From Canibacter sp052085365 (GTDB taxonomy: Bacteria > Actinomycetota > Actinomycetes > Actinomycetales > Microbacteriaceae): 39,601 bases of DNA. This document shows positions 7,537 to 15,343 of this stretch, in pieces. How positions within the stretch are numbered: position 1 is the stretch's first letter; each line of letters begins with the position of its first letter. Location of the stretch: the NCBI GenBank assembly GCA_052085365.1, contig JBQDFP010000017.1, forward strand, positions 1-39,601. Reading direction: 5' to 3'. The notes under the pieces are model-generated. The model saw only the letters and a list, made by a program, of their open reading frames with translations. It was not told the DNA's origin and searched no databases. Position numbers and translations under genes: made by a program.

Positions 7537-7848
7537 TCACGATCGGATCAGCCGGTTGACCGCGGCAGTGGACTCCTGAATCTTCTCGTGGGCGGCCTCG
7601 TCGCTAAGCTTGGCGGCATCGAGCACACAGTGCTTCAGGTGATCATCGAGCAGCCCCGTCGCCACCCCCTGCAGCGAGCGGGTGAGCGCACTGACCTGGG
7701 TCAGAATGTGGATACAGTACTGCTCTTCGTCGATCATGTTCGCGATGCCCCGGGCCAAACCTTCGATTCGTTTCATGCGCTGCAGGTAGCGCTTCTTATC
7801 GCCGATATACCCGTGGTGCGACGCGTGCGATTCAGTGGTTGACGACAT
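7537..7848 (-). CDS. csoR: CsoR-family metal-sensing repressor
   Basis: This 103-residue all-helical DUF156 protein carries the Cu(I)-sensing ligand set Cys45, His70 and Cys74 (the Cys...His-x3-Cys pattern of CsoR), plus an extra His73. The N-terminal tail has three histidines (8, 11, 12), which is unusual and could add a metal site. CsoR tetramers repress copper-export genes until Cu(I) binds. Here the gene follows, by 24 bp, a truncated CopB-type ATPase on the same strand. It therefore looks like the surviving regulator of a broken copper-export operon. Cu(I) as inducer follows from the ligands but is not proven. Confidence 0.9.
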   Translation of the reverse strand: MSSTTESHASHHGYIGDKKRYLQRMKRIEGLARGIANMIDEEQYCIHILTQVSALTRSLQGVATGLLDDHLKHCVLDAAKLSDEAAHEKIQESTAAVNRLIRS

Positions 7849-7872
7849 GTGCTGATCCTGGGCTGCGTGAGG

Positions 7873-8277
7873 TCAGTTCGTGCGTTCGAGCACGGCGCGA
7901 GTGCTGGCTTCTGGACTGAGATCGATGCGGCGCAAGAGCTGGGCATTCAGCGCCACGACGATCGTCGACAGCGACATCAGAATCGCTCCGACCGACATCG
8001 GCAGCACGAACCCGACGCGGGCGAGCACCCCGGCGGCAAGCGGCACCGAAATCAAGTTGTACCCCGCCGCCCACCACAGGTTCTGTTTCATCTTGCGGTA
8101 GGCAGCACGTGAGAGTTCGATCACTGAGAGCACCGAACGCGGATCAGAGCTGGCGAGGATCACCCCTGCCGACGCGATCGCCACATCGGTGCCCGCCCCG
8201 ATAGCGATACCAACATCGGCTTGCGCGAGGGCGGGGGCATCGTTGACGCCGTCGCCGACGGCTGATAGAAGTCCCAT
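7873..8277 (-). pseudogene. C-terminal fragment of a CopB-type (P1B-3-like) copper ATPase
   Basis: The 134-codon frame begins only five residues before the hinge motif GDGVNDAP. It continues through the last two membrane helices and ends with the family-typical ALNAQLLRR stretch. The last helix shows MSLST, the MSxST signature given for P1B-3 (CPH) copper pumps. The actuator, phosphorylation and metal-site domains, roughly the first four fifths of a normal pump, are missing. The preceding codon is a stop belonging to an arsR fragment, so this is a recombination join and not an annotation artefact. It cannot transport metal. The next gene on the strand is csoR, which fits a former copB-csoR unit. 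Confidence 0.88.
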
Positions 8278-8364
8278 TTACCGCTGCTCTCGAGTGACGA
8301 GTCCCGCCTCGACGAGCAGTTTCATGTGGTGTGAAGCCCTGAGAGAAACCCCACCGAGATGCTC
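8278..8364 (-). pseudogene. Internal fragment of an ArsR/SmtB-family repressor (winged-helix core)
   Basis: Twenty-eight minus-strand codons read EHLGGVSLRASHHMKLLVEA and then GLVTREQR before a TAA. This is the recognition-helix and wing-start region of an ArsR-type repressor, truncated on both sides. The 5' side runs into the end of arsC, overlapping its stop codon. The 3' side is joined directly to the ATPase fragment. There is no start codon and no metal-binding domain, so it should be non-functional. The fragment is too short for standard gene callers and documents a rearrangement between an arsenic and a copper locus. Confidence 0.7.
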
Positions 8365-8770
8365 AGTCGAGAAGCTCCGCGAGCAGCGCTTCAACGCGTG
8401 CCTTGATCTCGTCGCGGATGGGTCTCACCGCATCGATACCCTGCCCTGCCGGATCCTCGAGTTTCCAATCCTCGTACCGTTTGCCGGGGAAGAACGGGCA
8501 TGCGTCACCGCAGCCCATAGTGATTACGGCATCAGACGCCTGCACCGCTTCGGTCGTGAGGATCGTCGGCTGCTCAGCGGTGATGTCGATGCCGACTTCG
8601 CGCATCGCTTCAACTGCGACCGAGTTAATCATTTCCGCGGGCATCGAACCCGCAGAGCGTACCTCGACGCGGTCGCCGGCGAGTTCGCGCAGCCAACCGG
8701 CCGCCATTTGCGAGCGCCCGGCGTTGTGCACGCAGACGAAGAGTACGGTGGGCTTCTGTTCGGTGGTCAT
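8363..8770 (-). CDS. arsC: Arsenate reductase, low-molecular-weight phosphatase type
   Basis: This 135-residue cytosolic enzyme reduces As(V) to As(III) for export by Acr3. The P-loop CVHNAGRS contains the nucleophile Cys13 and Arg19. Two further cysteines in TMGCGDACP (Cys87 and Cys91) sit where thioredoxin-coupled arsenate reductases carry their disulfide-shuttle pair. Length is normal for the family. The gene lies 24 bp downstream of the arsR-arsC fusion on the same strand, so the cluster encodes two reductase domains. The stop overlaps the arsR fragment, suggesting the downstream part of the operon was replaced right behind it. A mycothiol-dependent mechanism is possible, but the Cys87/Cys91 pair favours the thioredoxin type. 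Confidence 0.93.
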   Translation of the reverse strand: MTTEQKPTVLFVCVHNAGRSQMAAGWLRELAGDRVEVRSAGSMPAEMINSVAVEAMREVGIDITAEQPTILTTEAVQASDAVITMGCGDACPFFPGKRYEDWKLEDPAGQGIDAVRPIRDEIKARVEALLAELLD

Positions 8771-8794
8771 GTTGCGTCTTCTCTTCCAGTTCCG

Positions 8795-9811
8795 TCAGTG
8801 TGAGGTGAGGGTGTCGAGCAGTGTGCGCACGCGGGCTGCGATGTCGTCGCGAATCGCCTCAAGCTCTTCAGCGGAGGCGAGGGCGGGATCGCCGACGGCC
8901 CAGTCTTCGTAGCGGACCCCGGGAATGACCGGGCACACGTCGCCGCACCCCATGGTGACCACCACATCAGCCGCGCGTACAGCGTCATCGGTGAGCGGTT
9001 TTGGGAATCGCTCCTGCGCCTGGTCGCCCTCGATTTCTGTGAGGAGCGACTTGATACGTGGGTGCACGTCGGTTGCTGGGGTGGATCCTGCAGACCGTGC
9101 GAGGACCTTTCCACCCGAGAGCTGGTTGACGAGTGCTGCCGCGAGATGTGATCTGCCCGCGTTCTGCACGCATACGAAGAGCACCTGCGGGATCCCGTTT
9201 TCGTGGTTGCGGGTGAGATCTGTGAGCCGCTGTCTCGCGAAGCGCTCGGTCAGTGGAATGAGGTGTCGCGTCACCTTCGCCGAGCGTGCGAGGCTCGCGT
9301 ACGACTCGCGGACGACGGTCACAACCAGGTCGCGACTAATCACGGCGTGTTCCGCGGCGAGCTCGTCCGCGAGGTGGGTGACACGTTCGTCGACGTTCTC
9401 TACCGGTTCGGCTGGCGTGTGGGAACACTCGTGCTCCTCAGGCGCCTCGGCGGCGAGCACTGCCGCGGGCGCGAACGACTCTAACAATGCTCTGACCGCC
9501 GCCTCTTGGGTGGGCTGTAGCCGGTAGTACACCCAGGTGCTGCGGCGCTCGGAGGTGAGGAGGCCGGTGTCTTTGAGTACTTTCAGGTGGTGTGAGATGG
9601 TCGGTTGCGACACGTCGCCGAGTTCGGCGAGGTCGCAGACGCAGGCCTCACCGCGCGGATCGGAGACGATCGCTGACAGCATACGCAAGCGCAGCGGGTC
9701 GGAGAGTGCCTTGAGCCGACTCGCCACGACGGTTGCGGCATCGATCCCGATCGGGTGTGACCCATCGGGTTCACAGGTGCGATCGGTGGGAGCGGGGATG
9801 GTGTTGCTCAT
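8795..9811 (-). CDS. ArsR repressor fused to arsenate reductase
   Basis: This is one 338-residue chain. Residues 1 to about 120 are an ArsR-type winged helix with the As(III)-binding loop ACVCDL (Cys57, Cys59), an extra Cys13 that could be the third thiol, and recognition helix SQPTISHHLKVL. Residues about 130-205 form a helical linker domain of the type found in front of some actinobacterial arsenate reductases. Residues 207-338 are a complete phosphatase-like ArsC with Cys214 in CVQNAGRS and the shuttle pair Cys289/Cys293. The start is set at the ATG at 9811, which overlaps the acr3 stop (ATGA), rather than an upstream in-frame ATG inside acr3. The fusion would couple sensing and reduction of arsenic in one polypeptide. 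Confidence 0.9.
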   Translation of the reverse strand: MSNTIPAPTDRTCEPDGSHPIGIDAATVVASRLKALSDPLRLRMLSAIVSDPRGEACVCDLAELGDVSQPTISHHLKVLKDTGLLTSERRSTWVYYRLQPTQEAAVRALLESFAPAAVLAAEAPEEHECSHTPAEPVENVDERVTHLADELAAEHAVISRDLVVTVVRESYASLARSAKVTRHLIPLTERFARQRLTDLTRNHENGIPQVLFVCVQNAGRSHLAAALVNQLSGGKVLARSAGSTPATDVHPRIKSLLTEIEGDQAQERFPKPLTDDAVRAADVVVTMGCGDVCPVIPGVRYEDWAVGDPALASAEELEAIRDDIAARVRTLLDTLTSH

Positions 9812-10932
9812 GATGTCCTCACGGGTGTCTCGATCGCTACCGGGGCGTAGGGGTCGGTGTGAAACCAAGCGCGGGCAGCCCACAGCGACACATACACGAG
9901 ACCCACCAGTACCGGCACCTCGATGAGTGGGCCGACGACACCGGCAAGGGCCTGCCCACTCGTGGCGCCGAAGGTGCCGATCGCAACCGCGATCGCGAGT
10001 TCAAAGTTGTTGCCCGCCGCGGTGAAAGCGAGCGAGGTGGATCGGGCATACCCCATGCCGAGCGCTTTGCCGAGCAGGAGACCCGCGAACCACATCACGC
10101 CGAAGTAGATGAAGAGCGGCAGTGCAATGCGTGCCACGTCGAGGGGGTTCGCGATGATCGCATCACCCTGGAGTGCGAAGAGCAGCACGATCGTGAAGAG
10201 GAGCCCGTACAGCGCCCACGGGCCGATAACAGGGAGAAAGGATACCTCGTACCAGTCCCGTCCTCGCCGCCGCTCCACGATCCGCCTGGAGGCGAACCCG
10301 GCGATCAGGGGGACCCCAAGGAAGACGAGCACGTTCAGCGCGATCTGCCAGACCGAGACCTCAAGGCCTTGCGTGTCGAGGCCGAGCCAGCCGGGCAGCA
10401 CGGTCAGGTAGAACCAGCCGAGCAGCGCGAATGCGACCACCTGGAAGACGGAGTTGATGGCGACCAGCACCGCGGTCGCTTCCCGGTCGCCGCAGGCCAG
10501 ATCGTTCCAGATCACGACCATCGCGATGCAGCGCGCGAGCCCGACGATGATGAGGCCGGTGCGGTACTCCGGCAGGTCGGGGAGGAAGAGCCACGCGAGC
10601 GTAAACATGACCGCGGGGCCAGCGATCCAATTCAGCAAAAGCGAAGAGATGAGGAGCCGTTTGTCGCCGGTGGCTGCCGCGACTTTGTCGTACCGAACCT
10701 TCGCGAGCACGGGGTACATCATGACGAGCAGCCCGATGCCGATCGGCACCGAGATACCGCCCACCTCGAGTCGGGCGAGGAAGTCGGAGAGAGCGGGAAC
10801 GAAGCGCCCCAGTAGGAGGCCCACGACCATGGCGAGGCCGATCCACAGCGGCAACCACTTATCGAGCGTCGACATGCGTTTCGCAGTTGCCCGGGGTGGT
10901 GCAGTTAATGAGCCGCTTCCTTGATTCGACAT
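9808..10932 (-). CDS. acr3: ACR3-family arsenite efflux transporter
   Basis: This 374-residue integral membrane protein has about ten hydrophobic segments, matching the ten-helix Acr3 fold. The conserved transport cysteine is Cys135 in GLARCIAMVVIWN, and the conserved glutamate lies in the GPLIEVPVL helix. The family stretches MMYPVLAKVRY and NNFELAIA are present. It exports As(III), driven by the proton motive force. It is the first gene of the minus-strand ars cluster and its stop overlaps the start of the arsR-arsC fusion. An AT-rich hexamer (CAATAT on the minus strand) sits six bases before the ATG, so the message may be nearly leaderless. Confidence 0.95.
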   Translation of the reverse strand: MSNQGSGSLTAPPRATAKRMSTLDKWLPLWIGLAMVVGLLLGRFVPALSDFLARLEVGGISVPIGIGLLVMMYPVLAKVRYDKVAAATGDKRLLISSLLLNWIAGPAVMFTLAWLFLPDLPEYRTGLIIVGLARCIAMVVIWNDLACGDREATAVLVAINSVFQVVAFALLGWFYLTVLPGWLGLDTQGLEVSVWQIALNVLVFLGVPLIAGFASRRIVERRRGRDWYEVSFLPVIGPWALYGLLFTIVLLFALQGDAIIANPLDVARIALPLFIYFGVMWFAGLLLGKALGMGYARSTSLAFTAAGNNFELAIAVAIGTFGATSGQALAGVVGPLIEVPVLVGLVYVSLWAARAWFHTDPYAPVAIETPVRTS

Positions 10933-10960
10933 TCTTCTATATTGGTGAGTATCGATGGCT
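10933..10960 (-). promoter_or_regulatory. Possible promoter of the ars operon
   Basis: On the minus strand CAATAT (10944-10939) lies six bases before the acr3 ATG and could be a -10 hexamer giving a leaderless transcript. An ATCGAT palindrome lies just upstream and could be part of an ArsR site. No -35 match is convincing. Confidence 0.3.
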
Positions 10961-11365
10961 GAAGCAACTTCTGGCGAAGGGGTTCATGCATTGCTCTTCC
11001 GTCGTTCACTTGCCGTTCACGAGGCGAGCGTACGACCGCCGTAGATCAGGCTTGCTGCGCGGGTGACGCCGCTACGCGGCAGTCGGGGCCGAGAATCTTG
11101 ATGTCCATGTGTGTGACCTTTCGAGAGTGGATCTGCCAGCCAGTCGGCGCGATGGCCTTGGGGGCGGCTATCCAGCGATCGGGATGAGGTTGAAGATGAA
11201 AGCAGATGAGGAACGAGTAGCCCCATGAGCAGTAAAGTGATGCGAAGCTTGGGTGCGAAGGGATGTGGGCTCACTATTGATCTGACCGACAGTTTGGTTT
11301 CCACTCTCACCTCAACGAGCGGGAGGCCCGAGAGCGACTGTGCGCTTGTCGAGGAGGGCTTTATC
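10961..11365. other. Intergenic stretch with decayed gene pieces
   Basis: No intact gene is recognisable here. On the minus strand there is a 20-codon thioredoxin-like start (listed separately). Upstream of it a stretch ends in hydrophobic residues (AFIFNLIPIAG, then a stop near 11170). It could be the end of a membrane permease, as arsenic-associated permease-thioredoxin pairs occur in actinobacteria, but the match is weak. The region looks like remnants left at the right side of the ars cluster. Confidence 0.4.
11046..11108 (-). pseudogene. Truncated small thioredoxin-like gene (20 codons)
   Basis: A minus-strand ATG at 11108, preceded by GAAAGG at a proper distance, opens the peptide MDIKILGPDCRVAAS and then meets a stop at 11046. 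The first ten residues match the start of the small redox-active thioredoxin-like proteins (MxIKILGxGC) that often accompany arsenic or copper permeases. The second active-site cysteine and the rest of the fold are missing, so the sequence changes abruptly after residue 10. It is most likely a 5' scrap left by a deletion. The short length makes this tentative. Confidence 0.4.
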
Positions 11366-11830
11366 TCAATTCATGGTCGAGGAGTTGGTGACAATTGCAC
11401 CAGCTGCGATGAGTGAGATGCGCACCTGCTTGCGGTCTACACCGAGAGTGCGGGCGATCGCGCGCATCGAGATGCCGCCGCCGTGCAGCTTCACTACTTC
11501 AGCGGCCTCGTCGATCGTAAGCCCATGCTGACGGCGCACGACTTCCTGCCGGGTGAGGTGCTTCGAGACTGTCGCGCGGTGCACACCATACTTCTGAGCG
11601 AGATAGCCGACGCTGAGACCAGCGAGGTAATCATCGACGAGCCGGTCTGCTTCAGAGGGGGTGAGAAAGGTTTGAGGTTTCCCAATCCTCCTGACACAGG
11701 GCCCTCGAGCGTCCCGAATCGGGGTGTTATCGACCCGCTGAGACACCCGGTATACCCCTCGTTTCCAGCGTGATATCAACGTTTCTAGTGCGGGTCCGGG
11801 GTTTGAAAACTGTCTACGCAGGGACCCCAA
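11366..11830 (-). CDS. Double helix-turn-helix protein, recombinase-associated type
   Basis: The frame is 154 residues with a TTG first codon; the real start may be internal or lost. The C-terminal 95 residues hold two HTH units. The first contains VGYLAQKYGVHRATVSKHL, like the DNA-binding domain of Hin/resolvase recombinases. The second contains MRAIARTLGVDRKQV. Residues 1 to about 55 show no domain. Proteins of this kind in actinobacteria often lie beside serine recombinases or are their detached C-terminal domains, and no recombinase catalytic domain is present here. It sits at the border between the GC-rich island and the ordinary chromosome, next to a strong palindrome. It could be a remnant of the element that carried the island. 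Confidence 0.55.
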   Translation of the reverse strand: MGSLRRQFSNPGPALETLISRWKRGVYRVSQRVDNTPIRDARGPCVRRIGKPQTFLTPSEADRLVDDYLAGLSVGYLAQKYGVHRATVSKHLTRQEVVRRQHGLTIDEAAEVVKLHGGGISMRAIARTLGVDRKQVRISLIAAGAIVTNSSTMN

Positions 11831-11832
11831 AG

Positions 11833-11873
11833 AAATTTTGCCCTTCTGACGTTCGCGACAGGGGGCAAAATTT
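11833..11873. repeat. 41-bp palindrome at the island-chromosome border
   Basis: AAATTTTGCCC (11833-11843) is perfectly repeated in inverse at 11863-11873. Inside the loop a second set of partly complementary bases (CTG/CAG, then CG/CG around TTCG) extends the symmetry. It lies between the end of the biotin carboxylase gene and the HTH gene, both on the minus strand. As RNA it could terminate transcription, since the minus-strand arm ends in TTT-C-TTT. As DNA it could be an operator or recombination site for the HTH protein. Confidence 0.6.
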
Positions 11874-11929
11874 ATATCTGAAACACATCGAGATTACCGG
11901 GCACATGTAGGCCCAGCCGCCTCGTATAG

Positions 11930-13666
11930 CTATTCGGGATGAATGTTTCCAAGAACAGCATCACCGTCGACACGATCTCCGTCCTCGGCTCGCTGATGCA
12001 GTACGCCTGAGATAGGCGCGCTAATAGCTACTTCCATCTTCATAGATTCAATACTCGCGATGTATTGACCAGATTCAACTGAAGTCCCGTCGTCGACGAC
12101 CCAGCGTACGAAGGTTCCATTAAAAGGCGCAATGACGTCGCCCGCAGATCCACTCTCTTCCGGAGTAACCTCAGGGGTGGTCGTTCCATTAGCGCTCAAT
12201 AGTTCCATAACCTGCGGAAGAACCCCGACTTTGCGGAGCTCGCCATCCACTTCAATGGAGAAACGTAACAAGTTTTGTTTCGGTGCCTCATCGTTCGCGT
12301 CACCAGTTGCAAACTCGGGCTCAAACTGGGTTTCGATCCACTTGGTATGCACTGAAAATTCTGCTTCATCGGTAAAAGCTTCACTGTGCACCATCTGTCG
12401 ATGAAACGGTAGGAGCGTTGACACTCCGTGAATCACAAACTCGCGTAATGCTCGGCGTGAGCGTCGCAGTGCTTCATCACGATCTCTGCCCCAGACAATC
12501 AGCTTCGCCAGCAGTGAATCGAAACTCCCGGAGACACTGTTGCCGCGGCGAATACCGGAATCGATACGAACACCAGGACCCGAAGGTGCTGTAAATGTCG
12601 TGACGACACCTGGCGCAGGTAAGAACCCTAAAGTGGAGTCCTCGGCATTAATACGAAACTCAATTGCATGACCAAATGGTGTGACGCGATCAGGCACCGA
12701 TACTGGCTCGCCCGCAGCAATTCTGAACTGTTCCACAACCAGGTCGATGCCCGTCGTCATCTCCGTGACCGGATGTTCAACCTGTAAGCGCGTATTCACC
12801 TCAAGAAATGAGAGAGTCCCGTCCGCACCGAGAAGAAACTCGACTGTGCCAACGCCAACATAATCCACCGCTTCGCATAACCGTGTTGCGGCGTCGGTTA
12901 TTTTGAGCTGCTGTTTGTCAGTGAGACCTGGCGCGGGAGCCTCTTCAATCAGCTTCTGATTGCGTCGTTGAAGACTGCAGTCTCGTGTACCAAGAACCGC
13001 GACAGTTCCAAACGAGTCGGCGATCACTTGTGCCTCAATGTGACGTGGATTTTCGATAAATCGTTCAATAAGGCAGCTTCCGTCACCAAATGCTGCTTCA
13101 GCTTCACTGACTGCAGAACGGAACGCGGCGTCAATTTCCTTTTGTGAATGCACGACACGAAGGCCACGGCCTCCCCCGCCGTGTACTGCCTTAATCACAA
13201 TGGGATACCCATGTGTCACAACAAAGTCAGTGATTTCATCAGTTCCCGATATTGGCTCGCCGGTCCCTGCAATAAGGGGTGCACCGATCTGTTGCGCAAG
13301 TCTGCGTGCACGAGCCTTATTACCCAGCAGCTCAATTGTTTCGGGACGCGGGCCAATCCATATGAAACCAGCTTCAATTACCTTCGCGGCGAATTCGGCA
13401 CTTTCTGATAAGAAACCATAGCCCGGATGGATGGCGTCAACCTTCGCCTTCTGAGCACAGGAAATAATTTTGGTTATATTCAGGTAGGTTTCGCTCGGTG
13501 AGTCGCCATAGAGCGGCAGCGCATGATCCGCTTCGGAGACAAACGGCAGTTCGACATCGGAGTCGGCATAGACCGCTACGGCTCTGATTCCAAAGTCACG
13601 AGCGGCACGGATCACTCGCGACGCGATTTCGCCGCGATTCGCGATCAGAACTGACTGCAGTTTCAT
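11930..13666 (-). CDS. accC: Biotin carboxylase fused to biotin carboxyl carrier domain
   Basis: This 578-residue protein carries a biotin carboxylase (about 1-450): an N-terminal ANRGEIA, the ATP-grasp loop HGGGGRGLR and the VEFLLGADGTLSFLEVNTRLQVEH region. A biotinyl domain (about 505-578) has the modified lysine in ESMKMEV. It would carboxylate its own biotin with bicarbonate and ATP. No carboxyltransferase gene is next to it; instead it overlaps pxpBC (ATGA at 13663-13666) and follows pxpA. Such accA/accC-type genes commonly accompany the PxpABC 5-oxoprolinase and the related urea/allophanate enzymes. Its acceptor substrate here is therefore uncertain. Codon use is less GC-biased than in the island. 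Confidence 0.92.
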   Translation of the reverse strand: MKLQSVLIANRGEIASRVIRAARDFGIRAVAVYADSDVELPFVSEADHALPLYGDSPSETYLNITKIISCAQKAKVDAIHPGYGFLSESAEFAAKVIEAGFIWIGPRPETIELLGNKARARRLAQQIGAPLIAGTGEPISGTDEITDFVVTHGYPIVIKAVHGGGGRGLRVVHSQKEIDAAFRSAVSEAEAAFGDGSCLIERFIENPRHIEAQVIADSFGTVAVLGTRDCSLQRRNQKLIEEAPAPGLTDKQQLKITDAATRLCEAVDYVGVGTVEFLLGADGTLSFLEVNTRLQVEHPVTEMTTGIDLVVEQFRIAAGEPVSVPDRVTPFGHAIEFRINAEDSTLGFLPAPGVVTTFTAPSGPGVRIDSGIRRGNSVSGSFDSLLAKLIVWGRDRDEALRRSRRALREFVIHGVSTLLPFHRQMVHSEAFTDEAEFSVHTKWIETQFEPEFATGDANDEAPKQNLLRFSIEVDGELRKVGVLPQVMELLSANGTTTPEVTPEESGSAGDVIAPFNGTFVRWVVDDGTSVESGQYIASIESMKMEVAISAPISGVLHQRAEDGDRVDGDAVLGNIHPE

Positions 13667-15333
13667 TCTCGATGCTCCTTCGCCATTTTGCTCCTGTTCG
13701 ATCCGGTGTCACCTGTTCGTCGAAATGTGATGAATGCGCCAGGCGGAACCTGTGAAGCCAAGTCAACATCTTCGTCAAGAACAGTGGCAATCACAGGATA
13801 ACCTCCGGTCACTGGGTGATCGGCGAGGAACACTGCCGGCTGACCGTCGCCTGCTATTTGAATTGCGCCGAGGGCGACCCCTTCACTTGGGAGCTGCATA
13901 TCACGTTTATGTTTGGCCTGCAGAAGCGCTGGTCCATCAAGCCGAAGGCCGACGCGATCGCCCGTTTCAGTGACAAGCCACGTGGTCCGGAAGAAACGCT
14001 CAAGTTGCCCATGATCGAACCAGTCGTCTCTGGGTCCAGGCACCGCCCGAAGCACCAGAGTTTCGCCTTTTTTAGGAAGCTCACGCCTCTGCCCAAAGGG
14101 GAGTTTGTTTTCTGCTTCGGCAATCAGGGCCGCTGGCGAATCCCCAATGTAAATGCTGTCACCCGGCTGAAGTGGCCTATTACCGAGATCAGCCAGTGTG
14201 TCACCAGAAGAGCTTCCAAGCACTGTGGGCGCGTCAATGCCGCCACGCAGGGCCAGCAGACTCCGCACTCCAGACGTCGCAGCCGAAAGTCGCAGCGTTT
14301 GTCCCGCATCAATGCGGAACGCAGTTGCAATATCGCGCGCTACGGTGCCGGTACGCAGCTCTACAGTAATCTCTCGCTCAGCTCCCGTTATCGCAATAAC
14401 TAAGGTGCGTTCAGCCCGCACGCTAAATTTCCCTTGACCGATCTCAAGGACTGCGCGGCCTGGGTCGTTGCCCACGAGCGTATTTGCTTCTGCGAGCGCA
14501 ATACGATCTGCTGCTCCGGAGGCACCTACCCCAAGATGAGCGTAACCTGGCCTTCCAGCATCTTGAATTAACGTCTGCAGTCCCGAATCAATTACCGTGA
14601 GAGCAAGGACAGCTTCATCAGAGTCCGTCACGCGCGCTAGATTGGTCGTCGCTGTTTGTCTGCGACTCATAGTTTCGCCTTGGTTCCGTGTCGTCTGCTC
14701 AACAAAGCGAACGCGGCTTCCTGGTTGAAGAAGTGCGGGCGGAGTGCGCGACAAATCCCAGAGCAGTTGATCAGTGCGACCGATAATCTGCCATCCGCCA
14801 GGACTGCTACGCGGATAGATTCCAGTGAATTCGCCTGCCAATGCCACCGACCCTTCTGGAATACGTGTGCGTGGTGTGTCACGCCGCGGCACATGAAGAG
14901 CAGGGTCACCGCCGACAAGGTATGCGAAGCCTGGTGAGAAGCCGGTAAACGCTACTGTGTATTCTTGTGCCTGATGACGCCGGGTCACCTCCTCAATACT
15001 GAGGTGTGTAGTCTGTGCAACGTATTCAAGATCTTCACCGTTGTAGGTGATGGGAATTTCTACAAGCGGGCTTTCTTCAGGGGCGGTCCCAGCATTCTCA
15101 TCAGCTAAATAAGTCGCCAGAACTTCTGAGAACTCTGCCTCAAAACCGGTTCGCTCTGCCGTATCGTGAAAGCCTACAAACACCGTTGTCGCAGCCGGAA
15201 CGATCTGTTCAGCATGTAGTGTGTGCGACTCCTGAGCTGCACACAGTGCAGCATACGTATGTAGCACTTCCTTGAGATCTTCACACTCAATGAGGAGCCC
15301 GAGTGACCCGGCAGGACGCATGCTCAATGTCAT
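13663..15333 (-). CDS. pxpBC: 5-oxoprolinase subunits B and C fused (PxpB-PxpC)
   Basis: This is a 556-residue fusion. Residues 1 to about 200 match PxpB (KipI-like, containing the FTGFSPGFAYL motif). Residues about 220-545 match PxpC (KipA-like, with LIQDAGRPGYAHLGV and GASGAADRIAL). PxpA, PxpB and PxpC together hydrolyse 5-oxoproline to glutamate using ATP, repairing a spontaneous damage product of glutamine and glutamate. In many bacteria B and C are separate genes. The ATG at 15333, ten bases after the pxpA stop, is chosen over a longer in-frame start inside pxpA, because the residues from MTLSMRPAG onward match the family and the extra 49 do not. The stop overlaps the accC start. Confidence 0.92.
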   Translation of the reverse strand: MTLSMRPAGSLGLLIECEDLKEVLHTYAALCAAQESHTLHAEQIVPAATTVFVGFHDTAERTGFEAEFSEVLATYLADENAGTAPEESPLVEIPITYNGEDLEYVAQTTHLSIEEVTRRHQAQEYTVAFTGFSPGFAYLVGGDPALHVPRRDTPRTRIPEGSVALAGEFTGIYPRSSPGGWQIIGRTDQLLWDLSRTPPALLQPGSRVRFVEQTTRNQGETMSRRQTATTNLARVTDSDEAVLALTVIDSGLQTLIQDAGRPGYAHLGVGASGAADRIALAEANTLVGNDPGRAVLEIGQGKFSVRAERTLVIAITGAEREITVELRTGTVARDIATAFRIDAGQTLRLSAATSGVRSLLALRGGIDAPTVLGSSSGDTLADLGNRPLQPGDSIYIGDSPAALIAEAENKLPFGQRRELPKKGETLVLRAVPGPRDDWFDHGQLERFFRTTWLVTETGDRVGLRLDGPALLQAKHKRDMQLPSEGVALGAIQIAGDGQPAVFLADHPVTGGYPVIATVLDEDVDLASQVPPGAFITFRRTGDTGSNRSKMAKEHRE

Positions 15334-15343
15334 CGCCACACAC

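Noticed and set aside
9859..10815. Plus-strand open frame of 318 codons opposite acr3.
   Set aside because: Glu/Arg/Asp/His-rich reverse image of a hydrophobic transporter, as expected for the complementary strand of membrane-protein codons.
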